Assembly: GCA_023447635.1 (NCBI GenBank)
Contig: JAEXNA010000096.1
Coordinates: 1-64,000 of the forward strand
Reading direction: 5' to 3'
DNA: 64,000 nucleotides
Source: Vulcanimicrobiota bacterium
Lineage (GTDB): Bacteria > Vulcanimicrobiota > Xenobia > Xenobiales > JADMJV01
The notes beneath the pieces were generated by a model. It was not told the origin of the DNA, did no database searches, and saw nothing but the letters and a program-made list of their open reading frames with translations. Within the stretch, counting starts at the first letter, position 1, and each line of letters starts with the position of its first letter. Of this stretch, positions 51,808 to 61,236 are shown one piece after another. Position numbers and translations under genes: made by a program.

Positions 51808-54465
51808 ATGCGTCCCAGATTGGTAACAAAGTTCGGCGGCACGTCGCTCGCCACCCGCGAAGCCTGGCTTCAGACTCTCTCCGTGATCGAGAGCCGCAAG
51901 GATAAGAATCCGCTGGTGGTGGTTTCTGCCGTTGGCTCGGTCCCCGGTCGCCATAAGGTCACCGACCTGCTGCTGGAGATGCTGGAGGCTGACGACCCGG
52001 AATCGGCTCTGGGTAAGCTTGAAGAGCTGCACCGCGACCTGCTGACCTCGCTCGAGGCGCCCGTCACCCTGCTCGACGAGCACTTCGCTCAACTTCGGGG
52101 TTCGCTGGCGACCTGCGGCAAACCCGCCAGCGAAGAAGAGAAAGACCGGGTCGTTCGTTTCGGAGAGATCTTTTCTGCTGTGATCATGAGTCATATGCTC
52201 AACGAGCGGGGCTGGAAGACCACCGTAGGATGGCCCGAGGCGCTAGGTATGATCACGACCGAGCGGTTCGGCGACGCCGACCTGCTCGAAGAGTCGCTCG
52301 AGAAGATGGCAGCCGCCGTGATCAGCAGCTCTTCATCATCGTCCTTCGTAGTGCCCGGATTTATCGGCATCACCGAAGACGGGCGTCCGACCACCCTGGG
52401 CCGCGGCGGCTCCGACTATACGGCAGCGGCGCTGGGAGCAGCGCTGAAGCGGGACGTCGAGATCTGGTCCGACGTGGACGGGGTAGCTGCGGCCAACCCG
52501 AACCTGTTCAACGCGACTCAGCGCAAAGAGGGCCACCCGCGCACCATCGAGCGCCTCTCTCATGAAGAGGCTTACCAGATGGCGGCTTTCGGCTCTCGCG
52601 TCCTCTACCAGAAGTGCCTCTCGGCGGCGCGATTGGCCGCCCGCAAGGGGCGCCATCTGCGTATGATTTTGGGTAATACCTTCAATCCGGACGGCCCTCG
52701 AACCATCGTGGAAAGCCATAAGGGCGAGAGCGGCCGCGCCAAGGGCGTCACCGCGCTGGAGAAGGTTCAGCTTCTGACCGTCTACCTGGCCCGTGACGAG
52801 GACTACCGGGAACTGTACGAAGAGGTCTACAAGGTCGCCTCGAGCGATCTGCTGATGGCCAGCTACTCGACCGGGCGGGCTTCCTTTGTCTTCTCTAAAC
52901 TGACCGACGAGGTCGAAGCGTTAGAGCGCCGCTTCCGCGAAGCCCACCTGTCTCGGGATCAGGTGCTGATCAAGGTCGTGGGCGACGGGCTGGCCGCTGA
53001 TCACCATCAGTTAGCCAAGATCCACCAGGCTATCGCTTCCCTCGATAACCCCGAGAAGTACAAGGCGCCCCTGGTTCATAAGAGCCCTCAGCTGCTGACT
53101 TCGGCCTCGTTCGAGGTCGTCGCGCTGAAACGTGGGGCCCATGCTTTGATCCGTCGCCTCTACCGCGACCTGTTCCGTAGCGATGAAGTCCAGGTAGCGC
53201 TGTGCGGCGTCGGCACGGTGGGTGGGGGAGTCCTCGACTACGCGGACAAGCTGTTCTCTCAGAACAAGACCGGAGTGAAGCTGAACTTCCCCCTGGCTCT
53301 GGTCCGGGACTCGAGCAAGAAGCGCGACAACTTCCACGGGCAGTACGTCAAAGAGTATGAAGACATCCTCAAGGACGAACGGATCGACGTGGTCGCCGAA
53401 CTGATGGGCGGCCTGGAGCCGGCTCGCTCCTTCGTGCTGGCCGCTCTCGAGGCGGGCAAGGATGTCGTCACGGCCAATAAGGCGTTGCTCGCCGAACACG
53501 GCGCCGAGATTCTGGATACGGCCCGTCGTCACCGCCGCAACATCGGTTTCGAGGCTGCCGTCTGCGGCGAGATCCCGATTATCGAGACCGTACGTAACCT
53601 GCCCTCGGACGCCGACGTTCAGGGCTTTGTCGGGATCTTCAACGGGACATCGAACTATATCATCTCTCGAATGATCGAAGGCCAGGATTACGGCGAGGCG
53701 CTCAGAGCGGCCCAGATCGCTGGCTTCGCCGAAGCCGATCCGGCGCTGGACGTCAACGGTTCGGATGCGACCCAGAAGCTTGCCATCCTTAGCTCTATGG
53801 TGTTCCACACTCCGGTTCAGTGGCGCACGATTTGGCGCCGCGGGATCGAGGAGCTGGAAGGCGGCGATGTCGCTCAGTTCCGCCTCTCCGGTCTGGTCGT
53901 GCGCCCCCTGGCTTCGGCTCGCCGCACCCCCGGCGGACTCGAGCTCTGGGCAGGCCCAGCGCTGCTGGATCAGCATCACCGACTGGCCCCGGTAGAAGGG
54001 GAGTCGAGCGGCGTGGCGCTGCAGCTTTTCGGCCGCGACGAGCCGTTCGCCATGATCGGTAAGGGGGCGGGAGGGATCCCTACCGCTCGTTCGGTCGTCC
54101 GCGACCTGTACGAACTGGCTCGCAAGGCTCGCCACCGCGTGGTCGAGGTTCCCACCTATCATCAGGGCGAGCCGCTGGAGACGATGCCGATGGACTCCTA
54201 CACCTACCGATGGTGGATCCGCTTCAAAGTCGAGGATGTTCCCGGCGTCTTCGGCCGCCTGGCTGGAGTCCTGGGCGAGCATGACATCAGTATTCGCGAG
54301 GCGTTCCAGCGTAGCGAAAGCCAGGCGGTCGTCGAGGGCGATCGCCCGCTGGTGAGGGTGCATCTGCTAACCGAGGCCGTGGCCTGGGGTCGGCTCTCAG
54401 CCGCGCTCGCCAGCCTGGACGGCTACGCGCCGATCGTGACCAAGATCGCGCTTCCCATTCTTTAA
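51808..54465 (+). CDS. Bifunctional aspartokinase/homoserine dehydrogenase
   Basis: 885 residues. Aspartokinase 1-300 (KFGGTSLATREAW, FGEIFSAVIM, GRGGSDYTAAALGAAL, WSDVDGV), an ACT-like regulatory stretch 315-460, homoserine dehydrogenase about 475-800 (CGVGTVGGGVL, TANKALLAEHG, GIFNGTSNYIISRM, GKGAGGIPTARSV), and a C-terminal ACT domain about 805-885 (FKVEDVPGVFGRLAGVLGEH). Enteric ThrA ends after the dehydrogenase; the extra C-terminal ACT is typical of monofunctional Gram-positive Hom. Catalyses steps 1 and 3 from aspartate to threonine/methionine. The 242-base leader holds no recognised gene or attenuator. Confidence 0.92.
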   Translation: MRPRLVTKFGGTSLATREAWLQTLSVIESRKDKNPLVVVSAVGSVPGRHKVTDLLLEMLEADDPESALGKLEELHRDLLTSLEAPVTLLDEHFAQLRGSLATCGKPASEEEKDRVVRFGEIFSAVIMSHMLNERGWKTTVGWPEALGMITTERFGDADLLEESLEKMAAAVISSSSSSSFVVPGFIGITEDGRPTTLGRGGSDYTAAALGAALKRDVEIWSDVDGVAAANPNLFNATQRKEGHPRTIERLSHEEAYQMAAFGSRVLYQKCLSAARLAARKGRHLRMILGNTFNPDGPRTIVESHKGESGRAKGVTALEKVQLLTVYLARDEDYRELYEEVYKVASSDLLMASYSTGRASFVFSKLTDEVEALERRFREAHLSRDQVLIKVVGDGLAADHHQLAKIHQAIASLDNPEKYKAPLVHKSPQLLTSASFEVVALKRGAHALIRRLYRDLFRSDEVQVALCGVGTVGGGVLDYADKLFSQNKTGVKLNFPLALVRDSSKKRDNFHGQYVKEYEDILKDERIDVVAELMGGLEPARSFVLAALEAGKDVVTANKALLAEHGAEILDTARRHRRNIGFEAAVCGEIPIIETVRNLPSDADVQGFVGIFNGTSNYIISRMIEGQDYGEALRAAQIAGFAEADPALDVNGSDATQKLAILSSMVFHTPVQWRTIWRRGIEELEGGDVAQFRLSGLVVRPLASARRTPGGLELWAGPALLDQHHRLAPVEGESSGVALQLFGRDEPFAMIGKGAGGIPTARSVVRDLYELARKARHRVVEVPTYHQGEPLETMPMDSYTYRWWIRFKVEDVPGVFGRLAGVLGEHDISIREAFQRSESQAVVEGDRPLVRVHLLTEAVAWGRLSAALASLDGYAPIVTKIALPIL

Positions 54466-54477
54466 AGGAGACCCGCT

Positions 54478-55698
54478 TTGGCGTTCAACTGGTTCAGCAA
54501 AAAAGGCAAGGACGAGGAGGCTTCGTCCGAGGCTCCTACTTCGGCCGAAGAGCTCGCGGGCGAAGACACTTCCCCCGAATCCGAGGCCCCGGCCGAAAGG
54601 GCCGTGCCGGAATCTGTCGAGGTTCCGGAGGAGGATGAGCCCTCGTCGGCCTCCGTCGCGGAGGGGGAGGAGGGCCCCGATACCGACTCGGGAGGCGACA
54701 AGAAGGGGTTCTTCCGGGGCGCCTGGGAAGCCACCAAGAAGCTAGCCTTGACTCCGGTCGACCCGTTCTTCGAGAACATGGTGGCCGGACTCGAGCGAAC
54801 TCGAAAGTCGCTGCTCGGTCAGCTGTCGTCGGTCTTCCGGCTGCACAAGAAGATCGACGAAGACTTTTGGGACGAGCTGGAAGACACTCTGATCACGTCC
54901 GACGTGGGTACGGAAGCGACCGACCGGATCATGAAAGACCTGGCGGCCTATGCCAAGGAGCACAATCTCTCGAAGCCGCCGGAGCTGACCGGGCGCCTGC
55001 GCGAAGTGATCACCGAAATCTTGCTCACCGATGAGGAGAGCCGGGTCTTGAACATCGAACCTGGTCGGGTCAACGTGATCCTCATGATCGGTGTGAACGG
55101 CGCCGGTAAGACCACCTCGACGGCCAAGTTGACCCAGTACTTCCGAGCTCAGGGCCTCAACGTGTTGTTGGCGGCCGCCGACACCTTCCGTGCGGCGGCT
55201 ATCGAGCAGCTCGACACCTGGGCTAAACGCCTCGACGTTCCGATTATCAAGCATAAAGAGGGGGCCGACCCCGCGGCGGTTGTGTTCGACGCTTGTTCGG
55301 CCGCCAAAGCGCGGGGCGTCGATATCCTGATCATCGACACCGCTGGTCGGTTGCAGAACAAGAGCAACCTGATGAAGGAGCTCGAGAAGATCCATCGAGT
55401 GATCGACCGCGAGATCCCCGAGGCGCCTCACGAGGTGATCCTGGTGCTCGACGCCACCACCGGCCAGAACGCCCTGTCTCAGGCCCGTCAGTTCTCGGCC
55501 GTCACTCCGATCACCGGACTGGTGATGTGTAAGCTCGACGGCTCGGCCCGAGGCGGTATCATGGTCGCGGTCGCGCAGGAGTTTGGCATCCCGGTCAAGT
55601 TCATTGGGGTAGGCGAGGCTGTGGACGATTTGCGCCCCTTCTCGCCGCGGCTCTTTATCGACGCCCTGTTCGGCGTGAGCCCGGGACCGAACGAGTGA
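54478..55698 (+). CDS. ftsY: Signal recognition particle receptor FtsY
   Basis: 406 residues from a TTG with AGGAG 7 bases upstream. An acidic, low-complexity A domain (1-85) precedes the NG domain: GVNGAGKTTSTAKL (from 205), AADTFRAAAIEQL, DTAGRLQNKSNLM, CKLDGSARGG and GVGEAVDDLRPF. GTPase that docks SRP-ribosome complexes at the Sec translocon. Overlaps the next gene by 4 nt. Confidence 0.96.
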   Translation: MAFNWFSKKGKDEEASSEAPTSAEELAGEDTSPESEAPAERAVPESVEVPEEDEPSSASVAEGEEGPDTDSGGDKKGFFRGAWEATKKLALTPVDPFFENMVAGLERTRKSLLGQLSSVFRLHKKIDEDFWDELEDTLITSDVGTEATDRIMKDLAAYAKEHNLSKPPELTGRLREVITEILLTDEESRVLNIEPGRVNVILMIGVNGAGKTTSTAKLTQYFRAQGLNVLLAAADTFRAAAIEQLDTWAKRLDVPIIKHKEGADPAAVVFDACSAAKARGVDILIIDTAGRLQNKSNLMKELEKIHRVIDREIPEAPHEVILVLDATTGQNALSQARQFSAVTPITGLVMCKLDGSARGGIMVAVAQEFGIPVKFIGVGEAVDDLRPFSPRLFIDALFGVSPGPNE

Positions 55699-57023
55699 CC
55701 TCGGTGTCGAGTGCACCGAAAAAAGCCGGTCCGGTGAAGCTTTCCAAGCTGGAGCAGGACATCATCTTCCACTCAAACTGGATCCTCGCTCTTTTCGTCG
55801 TTCTCACACTTATCTCCACTCTGTACACCGGGCAGAATAGCCTGCCGGATTTTTCTGACCTGCATCGCATGGTCGGGCTGCAATCCATGAATGCGGCTGG
55901 CTTTGCGGGCGTGTTCGCGCTTTTCCTGGCCTCTCGACCAACTCGAGACGAGACTGGCTTCGTCATGCTCCTGGCGCTGGTCTTCGAGATTCTGTACCTG
56001 CAGAATCTGCCCGCCGAGATGTCCTGGAGCGCTCGATTGCTGGTCAGCGGCGGTGGTCTGTTCGTCGCTAGCATGATGGGCTTGGCGTACCGTTCTTTCG
56101 CGGCGGCTTACCAGCAAGACCGTTGGAGGGCTCGAGCCATGATTCGGTTGGCCCTCGTGATCGTTTTCTATCCCCGTTTCGCCAGCCTGATTTTTTACGG
56201 ATTGAATCTGCTCACCCCTCTGGCGTACGACAGCCACGGACTGCTGGTGGAAGGAAGTCTGGGCTTCGTTCCCTCCCTCGAGATGGCGACCTGGCTCGCG
56301 GTGCGAACCGGGGCGGAGGATTTCGCCAACGGCGTCTACTCTCGTTTGCCCCTTTTCATGGGCATTGCCTTCTATCTATCGCTGCGCTACCAACGCTGCT
56401 CTTACGCCAACATCTACTTCGGCTTCCTGGTCGCCGGGCTGCTCGGGTACGTGTTCTACCCTATGTTGCCGATGGTTGGAATCGACGACTTTCTGGGCAT
56501 ACCGCCGTGGCCGTACGGCCCGGTTCCCAGCGATTTCGCCATCAAGCCCGTGGCGGCTCCCACCAACCTTCCGAGAACTTGCTACCCCTCGCTGCATGGA
56601 GGTTGGATTTTGATGATCTATTTTTCGGTCTATCGGATCTCTCGATGGGTGAACGCCGCTTTCCTATTTCTGGTGGTCTGGACCCTCGCGGCGACTATGG
56701 CTCCCGTGGTGGGGCACTATATGATCGACCTTCTTCCTTCGTTTCCGTTCGCTCTCGGCTGCATGTCGCTCGTCACGGTGGGCACGCCTCATAACCGGAA
56801 CATTCGTCTGCGATGCGCGGCCTTCGGCTTCGGCTCCACGGCCGTGATGGCACTGACGATCCGCTGGTTTCCTGTCTTTCTGGCGAATCATCCGCTGCTC
56901 TTCTGGGGAGCAAGTGGAGGGGTGGTGGTGGCCTCCCTGTGGGCGGAACGCCGCCTGGGAAATCAGACCATCGCCGAACTTGCGGAACTCGAAGTTCAAG
57001 GTGAGGGCGAAGCGACTTCCTGA
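55695..57023 (+). CDS. PAP2-like membrane phosphatase/transferase
   Basis: 442 residues with ten or so hydrophobic segments. The C-terminal half carries PAP2-superfamily elements LPRTCYPSLHGGWIL (about 294-308) and GHYMIDLLPSFPFAL, as in the Aur1/inositolphosphotransferase branch. It may dephosphorylate or transfer headgroups on membrane lipids such as undecaprenyl phosphate or phosphatidate. Coupled to ftsY by a 4-nt overlap. Confidence 0.75.
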   Translation: MTSVSSAPKKAGPVKLSKLEQDIIFHSNWILALFVVLTLISTLYTGQNSLPDFSDLHRMVGLQSMNAAGFAGVFALFLASRPTRDETGFVMLLALVFEILYLQNLPAEMSWSARLLVSGGGLFVASMMGLAYRSFAAAYQQDRWRARAMIRLALVIVFYPRFASLIFYGLNLLTPLAYDSHGLLVEGSLGFVPSLEMATWLAVRTGAEDFANGVYSRLPLFMGIAFYLSLRYQRCSYANIYFGFLVAGLLGYVFYPMLPMVGIDDFLGIPPWPYGPVPSDFAIKPVAAPTNLPRTCYPSLHGGWILMIYFSVYRISRWVNAAFLFLVVWTLAATMAPVVGHYMIDLLPSFPFALGCMSLVTVGTPHNRNIRLRCAAFGFGSTAVMALTIRWFPVFLANHPLLFWGASGGVVVASLWAERRLGNQTIAELAELEVQGEGEATS

Positions 57024-57030
57024 CAGTCCA

Positions 57031-57933
57031 CTAGGGCTGCTGGTTCGGATCCCGTTCCCTACGAAGAGCGCTGGCAGATTCGCCATCTCGCAGCCGTGGC
57101 GAAACAGGGAGCGGCGTGTCCACAGCTTCGGCGAGTTCTGACACGGTGACGAAGCGAAACCCTTTGGCCCGCATGGTCTCGATATAGACCGGCAGGGCCC
57201 GAACCAGGGGCAGGTTGCCGGTATGCAACAGGACGACCCCCTCCCGGCTACGGCCCCGGAAGCTGCCCTTGAGCAGGTCTTCCGAGGAGCGTACCCACCA
57301 GTCGCCGGGGTTGACGGTCCAATTGACCGTGGTGTAACCCAGCGCTTTGACCCGAGCGATCCCTTCCGGGGTCAGAGAGCCGCCAGCGGGTCGGAAGAGA
57401 TGGGTTCGCACGCCGCAGACTTCGGCCATCGCGTCTTCGGTCTTGAGAAGTTCTTGCTCGAGTTCGCCTTCGCCAAGTTCCCCTTCGCGGCGGTGGCTGT
57501 AGGTGTGGTTGGCCAGTTCATGACCGTCGTCGGCGATCCGTTTGGCCAGTTCCGGGAACTCCTGGATCCGTCTCCCTACCAGGAAGAAGGTCGCTTTGAC
57601 CTGGTGCTCCTTGAGGGTGGCCAGGAGCACGGACGTGTGCAGCGGATAGGGACCGTCGTCAAAGGTCAAAGCGATCAGGGGGCGTCGACTGGACTCGGGG
57701 CCGTAGTCGCCTGGCCAGAGCGCGTGAACGGGGGCCGTGGCGGCGGCTTCCAGGCGGGTGCGTAGCGCTGAGCGGTCTGGTCGATCCCAAACGGGGATGT
57801 TGTCGTGATAGGCCCGGACGAGAGCCCGATACCCCCCGAGTCCGAAGAAGAGGCCGGCGCCAAGGAGGCCTAGCCCGGCTCCAAGGAGTCGGCGACGTCG
57901 GGCCGGGGCGGATGGAGGGGTTTCAGGGGCCAT
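57031..57933 (-). CDS. Membrane-anchored polysaccharide deacetylase
   Basis: 300 residues. N-terminal anchor (15-35) and a NodB homology domain: motif 1 LTFDDGPYPLH, motif 2 HTYSH (metal His), motif 3 FRPAGGSLT (usual RPPxG), motif 4 NWTVNPGDWW and motif 5 LLHTG. Likely removes N-acetyl groups from peptidoglycan or another glycan outside the membrane. Convergent with the PAP2-like gene, 7 bases between stops. Confidence 0.9.
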   Translation of the reverse strand: MAPETPPSAPARRRRLLGAGLGLLGAGLFFGLGGYRALVRAYHDNIPVWDRPDRSALRTRLEAAATAPVHALWPGDYGPESSRRPLIALTFDDGPYPLHTSVLLATLKEHQVKATFFLVGRRIQEFPELAKRIADDGHELANHTYSHRREGELGEGELEQELLKTEDAMAEVCGVRTHLFRPAGGSLTPEGIARVKALGYTTVNWTVNPGDWWVRSSEDLLKGSFRGRSREGVVLLHTGNLPLVRALPVYIETMRAKGFRFVTVSELAEAVDTPLPVSPRLRDGESASALRRERDPNQQP

Positions 57934-58019
57934 AAACGGTGAGGTTGTGCTTGAAGAAGGCTCTATCTTCCTGCTGGCGAAAGCCCAAGGCAGAGAGGAA
58001 CGATGAGGATTGGATGCGG

Positions 58020-58047
58020 GTTAACATGGATGTAACAACATGTTTAC
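58020..58047. repeat. Operator-like inverted repeat in divergent promoter region
   Basis: GTTAACATG (58020-58028) and CATGTTTAC (58039-58047) form a 9-base dyad with one mismatch and a 10-base spacer, in the 187-base gap between the divergent deacetylase and the Gly/Asn/Gln-rich protein gene. AT-rich compared with surroundings; two GATAAT boxes (58060, 58080) lie just downstream toward the plus-strand gene. Confidence 0.5.
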
Positions 58048-58120
58048 AACCTGGCAGTAGATAATCGGCTTCTCTGTCGGATAATGAGAACAAGAAATAC
58101 AAGGTGAAAGTTGGAAGCTC

Positions 58121-58894
58121 ATGGCAGTAGGCAGTAGTTTTACCCCCGGCGGAAATGTTGGCGGATTCCCGCAAACCGGCGGCGTTGGCAGTCGCGAAAC
58201 CTTGCAGGAGCGCAAGGACAGAATTGCCGCCGAGGACCGCGCTCAGGAAGTCCTCAACGATCCCTACGGCTTACGCAACCCCGCCCAGCAGCAGACCCAG
58301 GGCACCACTCGCACCGTTCTCAAGAAGGTTCGCGTCCGCCGCAACAACGGCCAGGCCGAAGGTACCGGTAACGCTAACGGCAGTAACGGCGCCGAGGGCA
58401 CCGGCCGCGCTGGCAAGACCGGGCGGGGCGGCGCTGCTGGCCCGATGGGCACCTACCACATGCTGCAGCGCTCGACGATGGGCCAGTCGTCGCTCGTCCG
58501 CGCCAGCGTTCTCTATCAGAACAATCAGGCTCAGAACCCGCAGCAGAATCAGTCCAACCTGGGTGTTCGCAACCAGATGCTGCGCGGACTGAGCGGCTAC
58601 ATCCAGAACGACTATCAGATGATGAAGCTGAACCCTGACGACAAGGCGTTCACCTACCGCACCGCCGAAGCTCGCCAGTTGGGCGCTACCATCGGCCAGA
58701 TGGTCGCCAGCAGCACCCGCCAGGGCACCAACCAGACCAAGACCAATGACGAACAGCCGTCTCCTCGTCTGTCGCCCGAAGCGTTTGGCCGTCAGAAGGG
58801 CCTGCTGCGTCGCCTGGCCGCGATGTCCGAGCCCAGCCCCAAGATGCCTGACAACCTTCCCACCGACTACCGTCCTTTCGAAAGCGTCGCCTGA
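58121..58894 (+). CDS. Hypothetical Gly/Asn/Gln-rich protein
   Basis: 257 residues, no signal peptide. The middle (75-110) is Gly/Asn/Ala-rich (GTGNANGSNGAEGTGRAGKTG) and is preceded by a basic segment KKVRVRRNNG; a Gln/Asn patch (QNNQAQNPQQNQ) follows. No recognised domain. It stands alone with its own promoter region and a strong terminator, which suggests high or regulated expression. Confidence 0.75.
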   Translation: MAVGSSFTPGGNVGGFPQTGGVGSRETLQERKDRIAAEDRAQEVLNDPYGLRNPAQQQTQGTTRTVLKKVRVRRNNGQAEGTGNANGSNGAEGTGRAGKTGRGGAAGPMGTYHMLQRSTMGQSSLVRASVLYQNNQAQNPQQNQSNLGVRNQMLRGLSGYIQNDYQMMKLNPDDKAFTYRTAEARQLGATIGQMVASSTRQGTNQTKTNDEQPSPRLSPEAFGRQKGLLRRLAAMSEPSPKMPDNLPTDYRPFESVA

Positions 58895-58939
58895 TTCGGC
58901 TCTGGTCGACTTCGAGGAAACCCCGCTTCCTACAGAGAA

Positions 58940-58970
58940 GAGTCCCGCTCCAAGCGGGGCTCTTTTTTTT
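58940..58970 (+). terminator. Strong terminator
   Basis: A 10-bp stem (58940-58949 with 58953-58962, one T-G pair) and eight T. Confidence 0.92.
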
Positions 58971-59031
58971 GGCCCTTGCGGGTAGAGTTAGGGCTACCGC
59001 CTAAAGGTTGGCCTGAAGGAGTTCGTGAGAA

Positions 59032-60309
59032 ATGTTGAGCCATCTTTGGAAGAGCGACCCCGAAGTCGCCCGGGTGATCGTGGGAGAAACTCGCCGACAG
59101 GTCGAGACCCTGGAGATGATCGCGTCAGAGAATTTTGTCTCGGAGGCGGTCCTGGAAGCTCAGGGGAGCGTGCTCACCAATAAGTATGCCGAGGGCTATC
59201 CGGGTAAGCGCTACTACGGCGGCTGTGAACAGGTCGACGTCAGCGAAGAGTTGGCTCGCACCCGCGCCTGCCAGCTGTTCAAGGCCGACCACGCGAACGT
59301 ACAGCCCCACTCGGGCGCCTCGGCAAACATCGCGGCCTACTACTCGGTGATCAAGCACGGGCAGAAGTTGATGGCCCTGTCGCTGGACCACGGTGGCCAT
59401 CTCACTCACGGTCACAAGGTAAACTTCTCGGGCAGTCATTTCCAGATCGTGCACTACGGTGTCGACCCTAAAACCGAGCGACTCGACTACAAAGCGATTC
59501 AGGACATGGCGCGAGCCGAAAAGCCGGACATCATCGTTACGGGCTACTCAGCCTACCCTCGAGCCATCGACTTTGCTCCTTTTCGCGAGGTGGCCGACGA
59601 GATCGGCGCGTTCTTCATGGTAGATATGGCGCACTTCGCGGGGCTGGTTGCCGCTGGCGTCCACGCTAACCCGGTCGAATACGCCGACATCGTCACTACC
59701 ACGACTCATAAGACCCTGCGAGGTCCGCGAGGCGGCTTGATCCTCTGTAAAGAGCAGCACGCGCGCGCGGTGGACCGGGCGATCTTTCCGGGCTATCAGG
59801 GCGGGCCGCTGGAACACGTGGTTGCGGCCAAGGCCGTAGCCTTCGGCGAGGCTCTCAAGCCGGAGTTCCGCACCTACATCGAGCAGGTGGTCAGCAACGC
59901 CCGGACTCTGGCCGAAGTGCTGGTGGCAGGCGGGCTGCGGCTGGTCAGCGGCGGTACCGACAACCATCTGCTGCTGGTCGATGTGACCCCGCTCGGTCTG
60001 ACCGGAAGCTCCGCCGAGACGGCGCTGGAGAAAGCCGGTGTGACCTGTAATAAGAACGCTATTCCTTTCGACACCAAGCCGCCGGCGGTGACGTCGGGTA
60101 TCCGACTAGGCACCCCGGCGCTCACCACTCGCGGCATGAAGGACGACGAGATGAAGCTGGTCGGACGGCTGATTCTCGATGTTTTCAAGAGCCCGGAAGA
60201 CGAGGCGCACCTGGCCGGCATCCGCCAACAGGTGGAAGAGTTGACCCAGCAGTTCCCGCTCTACACCGACCGGTTGGCTCGCAGTTGTTCAGCGGAGTCC
60301 GTGGCGTGA
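59032..60309 (+). CDS. glyA: Serine hydroxymethyltransferase
   Basis: 425 residues. EMIASENFVSEAVLEAQGS, NKYAEGYPGKRYYGG, VQPHSGASAN, DMAHFAGLVA, and the PLP-lysine motif TTTTHKTLRGPRGG (K227). It interconverts serine and glycine with transfer of a C1 unit to tetrahydrofolate. AAGGAG precedes the ATG. The leader has a small GGTAG...CTACC hairpin. The stop overlaps the PilZ gene by 4 nt. Confidence 0.97.
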   Translation: MLSHLWKSDPEVARVIVGETRRQVETLEMIASENFVSEAVLEAQGSVLTNKYAEGYPGKRYYGGCEQVDVSEELARTRACQLFKADHANVQPHSGASANIAAYYSVIKHGQKLMALSLDHGGHLTHGHKVNFSGSHFQIVHYGVDPKTERLDYKAIQDMARAEKPDIIVTGYSAYPRAIDFAPFREVADEIGAFFMVDMAHFAGLVAAGVHANPVEYADIVTTTTHKTLRGPRGGLILCKEQHARAVDRAIFPGYQGGPLEHVVAAKAVAFGEALKPEFRTYIEQVVSNARTLAEVLVAGGLRLVSGGTDNHLLLVDVTPLGLTGSSAETALEKAGVTCNKNAIPFDTKPPAVTSGIRLGTPALTTRGMKDDEMKLVGRLILDVFKSPEDEAHLAGIRQQVEELTQQFPLYTDRLARSCSAESVA

Positions 60310-61199
60310 GCCAGGGGGCCAGCGAAGAGGACCTGGAGCCAACCGAACCGGCGGCCGAAGAGGGGGGCGCGATCGAAGAGACCGTCGAGCTATCTATCGA
60401 GAACCTGACCGGTCCGGATTCTACGGAAGCCGCTATCGAGCCGACCCTGGAAACGGTCGCCGTGGAAGTCGCCCCTGCCGAAGGCGAGGGAGAGCGACGA
60501 CAGGCCGGCCGCAAAGGGGTAAAGCTCAATCGACTGATCTCTTCCCGGGTGCTCGATGGCGACTCTCAGCGAGAATGCTATCTGCACCTGGTGGATATCT
60601 CCGAGGGCGGTCTACGGGTCAATTCGGACGACCCGTTCCCGGCCGAGCGCGAGTTTTCGCTGGAAATCGGCCTGGCCGCTTTTGGCAGCGAACTCGCGAC
60701 CCGCAAGGCCCGAGTGGCCTTTCCGGTGCGCATGGTCTGGTCCAAGAGCCTGGTTGGCGGCATGGTCGTTTCTGGTTTGGCCTTCGGCGAGCTTGATGCC
60801 GAGCGTCAAGGGATCGTGGCCAATATCATGAGGGACGCTTCGCCTCAGGGCCGTCGCCAGCACTTCCGTCTCAACCGCGTGCTTGGTGTCGAACTGGGCG
60901 GCTCGGGCGAGGACGGACGCTGGCTGTACCCCCTGACTCTGGATCTTTCCGTCGAGGGGATGCGGATCTGCTTATCGGAGACCCTCGAAGTCGGCAGCAA
61001 GTTTCCGCTGCGGATCTTCCTGGAATTCGAACTCCCCACGGTAGAGACGTCGGCCGAGGTGATGTGGCAAGAGGTGCTTCCGTCCGGTCGAATCCAGGTG
61101 GGGCTACGTTTCGACCAGATGTCGGAGAGGGACGCTATGGCCGTGAAGACCTATATCGATCACTGCCTGGAGCAGGACCTGTCTCATCGCAACCTCTGA
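60306..61199 (+). CDS. Tandem PilZ-like domain protein
   Basis: 297 residues from a GTG overlapping glyA. After an acidic 65-residue leader, two PilZ-like units follow: about 70-175 (GRKGVKLNRL ... LVDISEGGLRVNS) and about 180-290 (GRRQHFRLNRVLGVEL ... TLDLSVEGMRICL). The second keeps RRxxxR and DxSxxG needed to bind c-di-GMP; the first has the DxSxxG but a poorer Arg motif. A c-di-GMP effector consistent with the HD-GYP proteins and pili encoded here. Confidence 0.85.
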   Translation: MSQGASEEDLEPTEPAAEEGGAIEETVELSIENLTGPDSTEAAIEPTLETVAVEVAPAEGEGERRQAGRKGVKLNRLISSRVLDGDSQRECYLHLVDISEGGLRVNSDDPFPAEREFSLEIGLAAFGSELATRKARVAFPVRMVWSKSLVGGMVVSGLAFGELDAERQGIVANIMRDASPQGRRQHFRLNRVLGVELGGSGEDGRWLYPLTLDLSVEGMRICLSETLEVGSKFPLRIFLEFELPTVETSAEVMWQEVLPSGRIQVGLRFDQMSERDAMAVKTYIDHCLEQDLSHRNL

Positions 61200-61236
61200 G
61201 AGGCTGACCGCCCCGAATTTCGTCTCCTATCAAGGG

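Noticed and set aside
53011..54363. 450-codon minus-strand frame
   Set aside because: Antisense to the aspartokinase-homoserine dehydrogenase gene, without recognisable motifs.
59001..59031. Glycine or tetrahydrofolate riboswitch in the glyA leader
   Set aside because: The leader after the preceding terminator is only about 60 bases and holds just a small hairpin.
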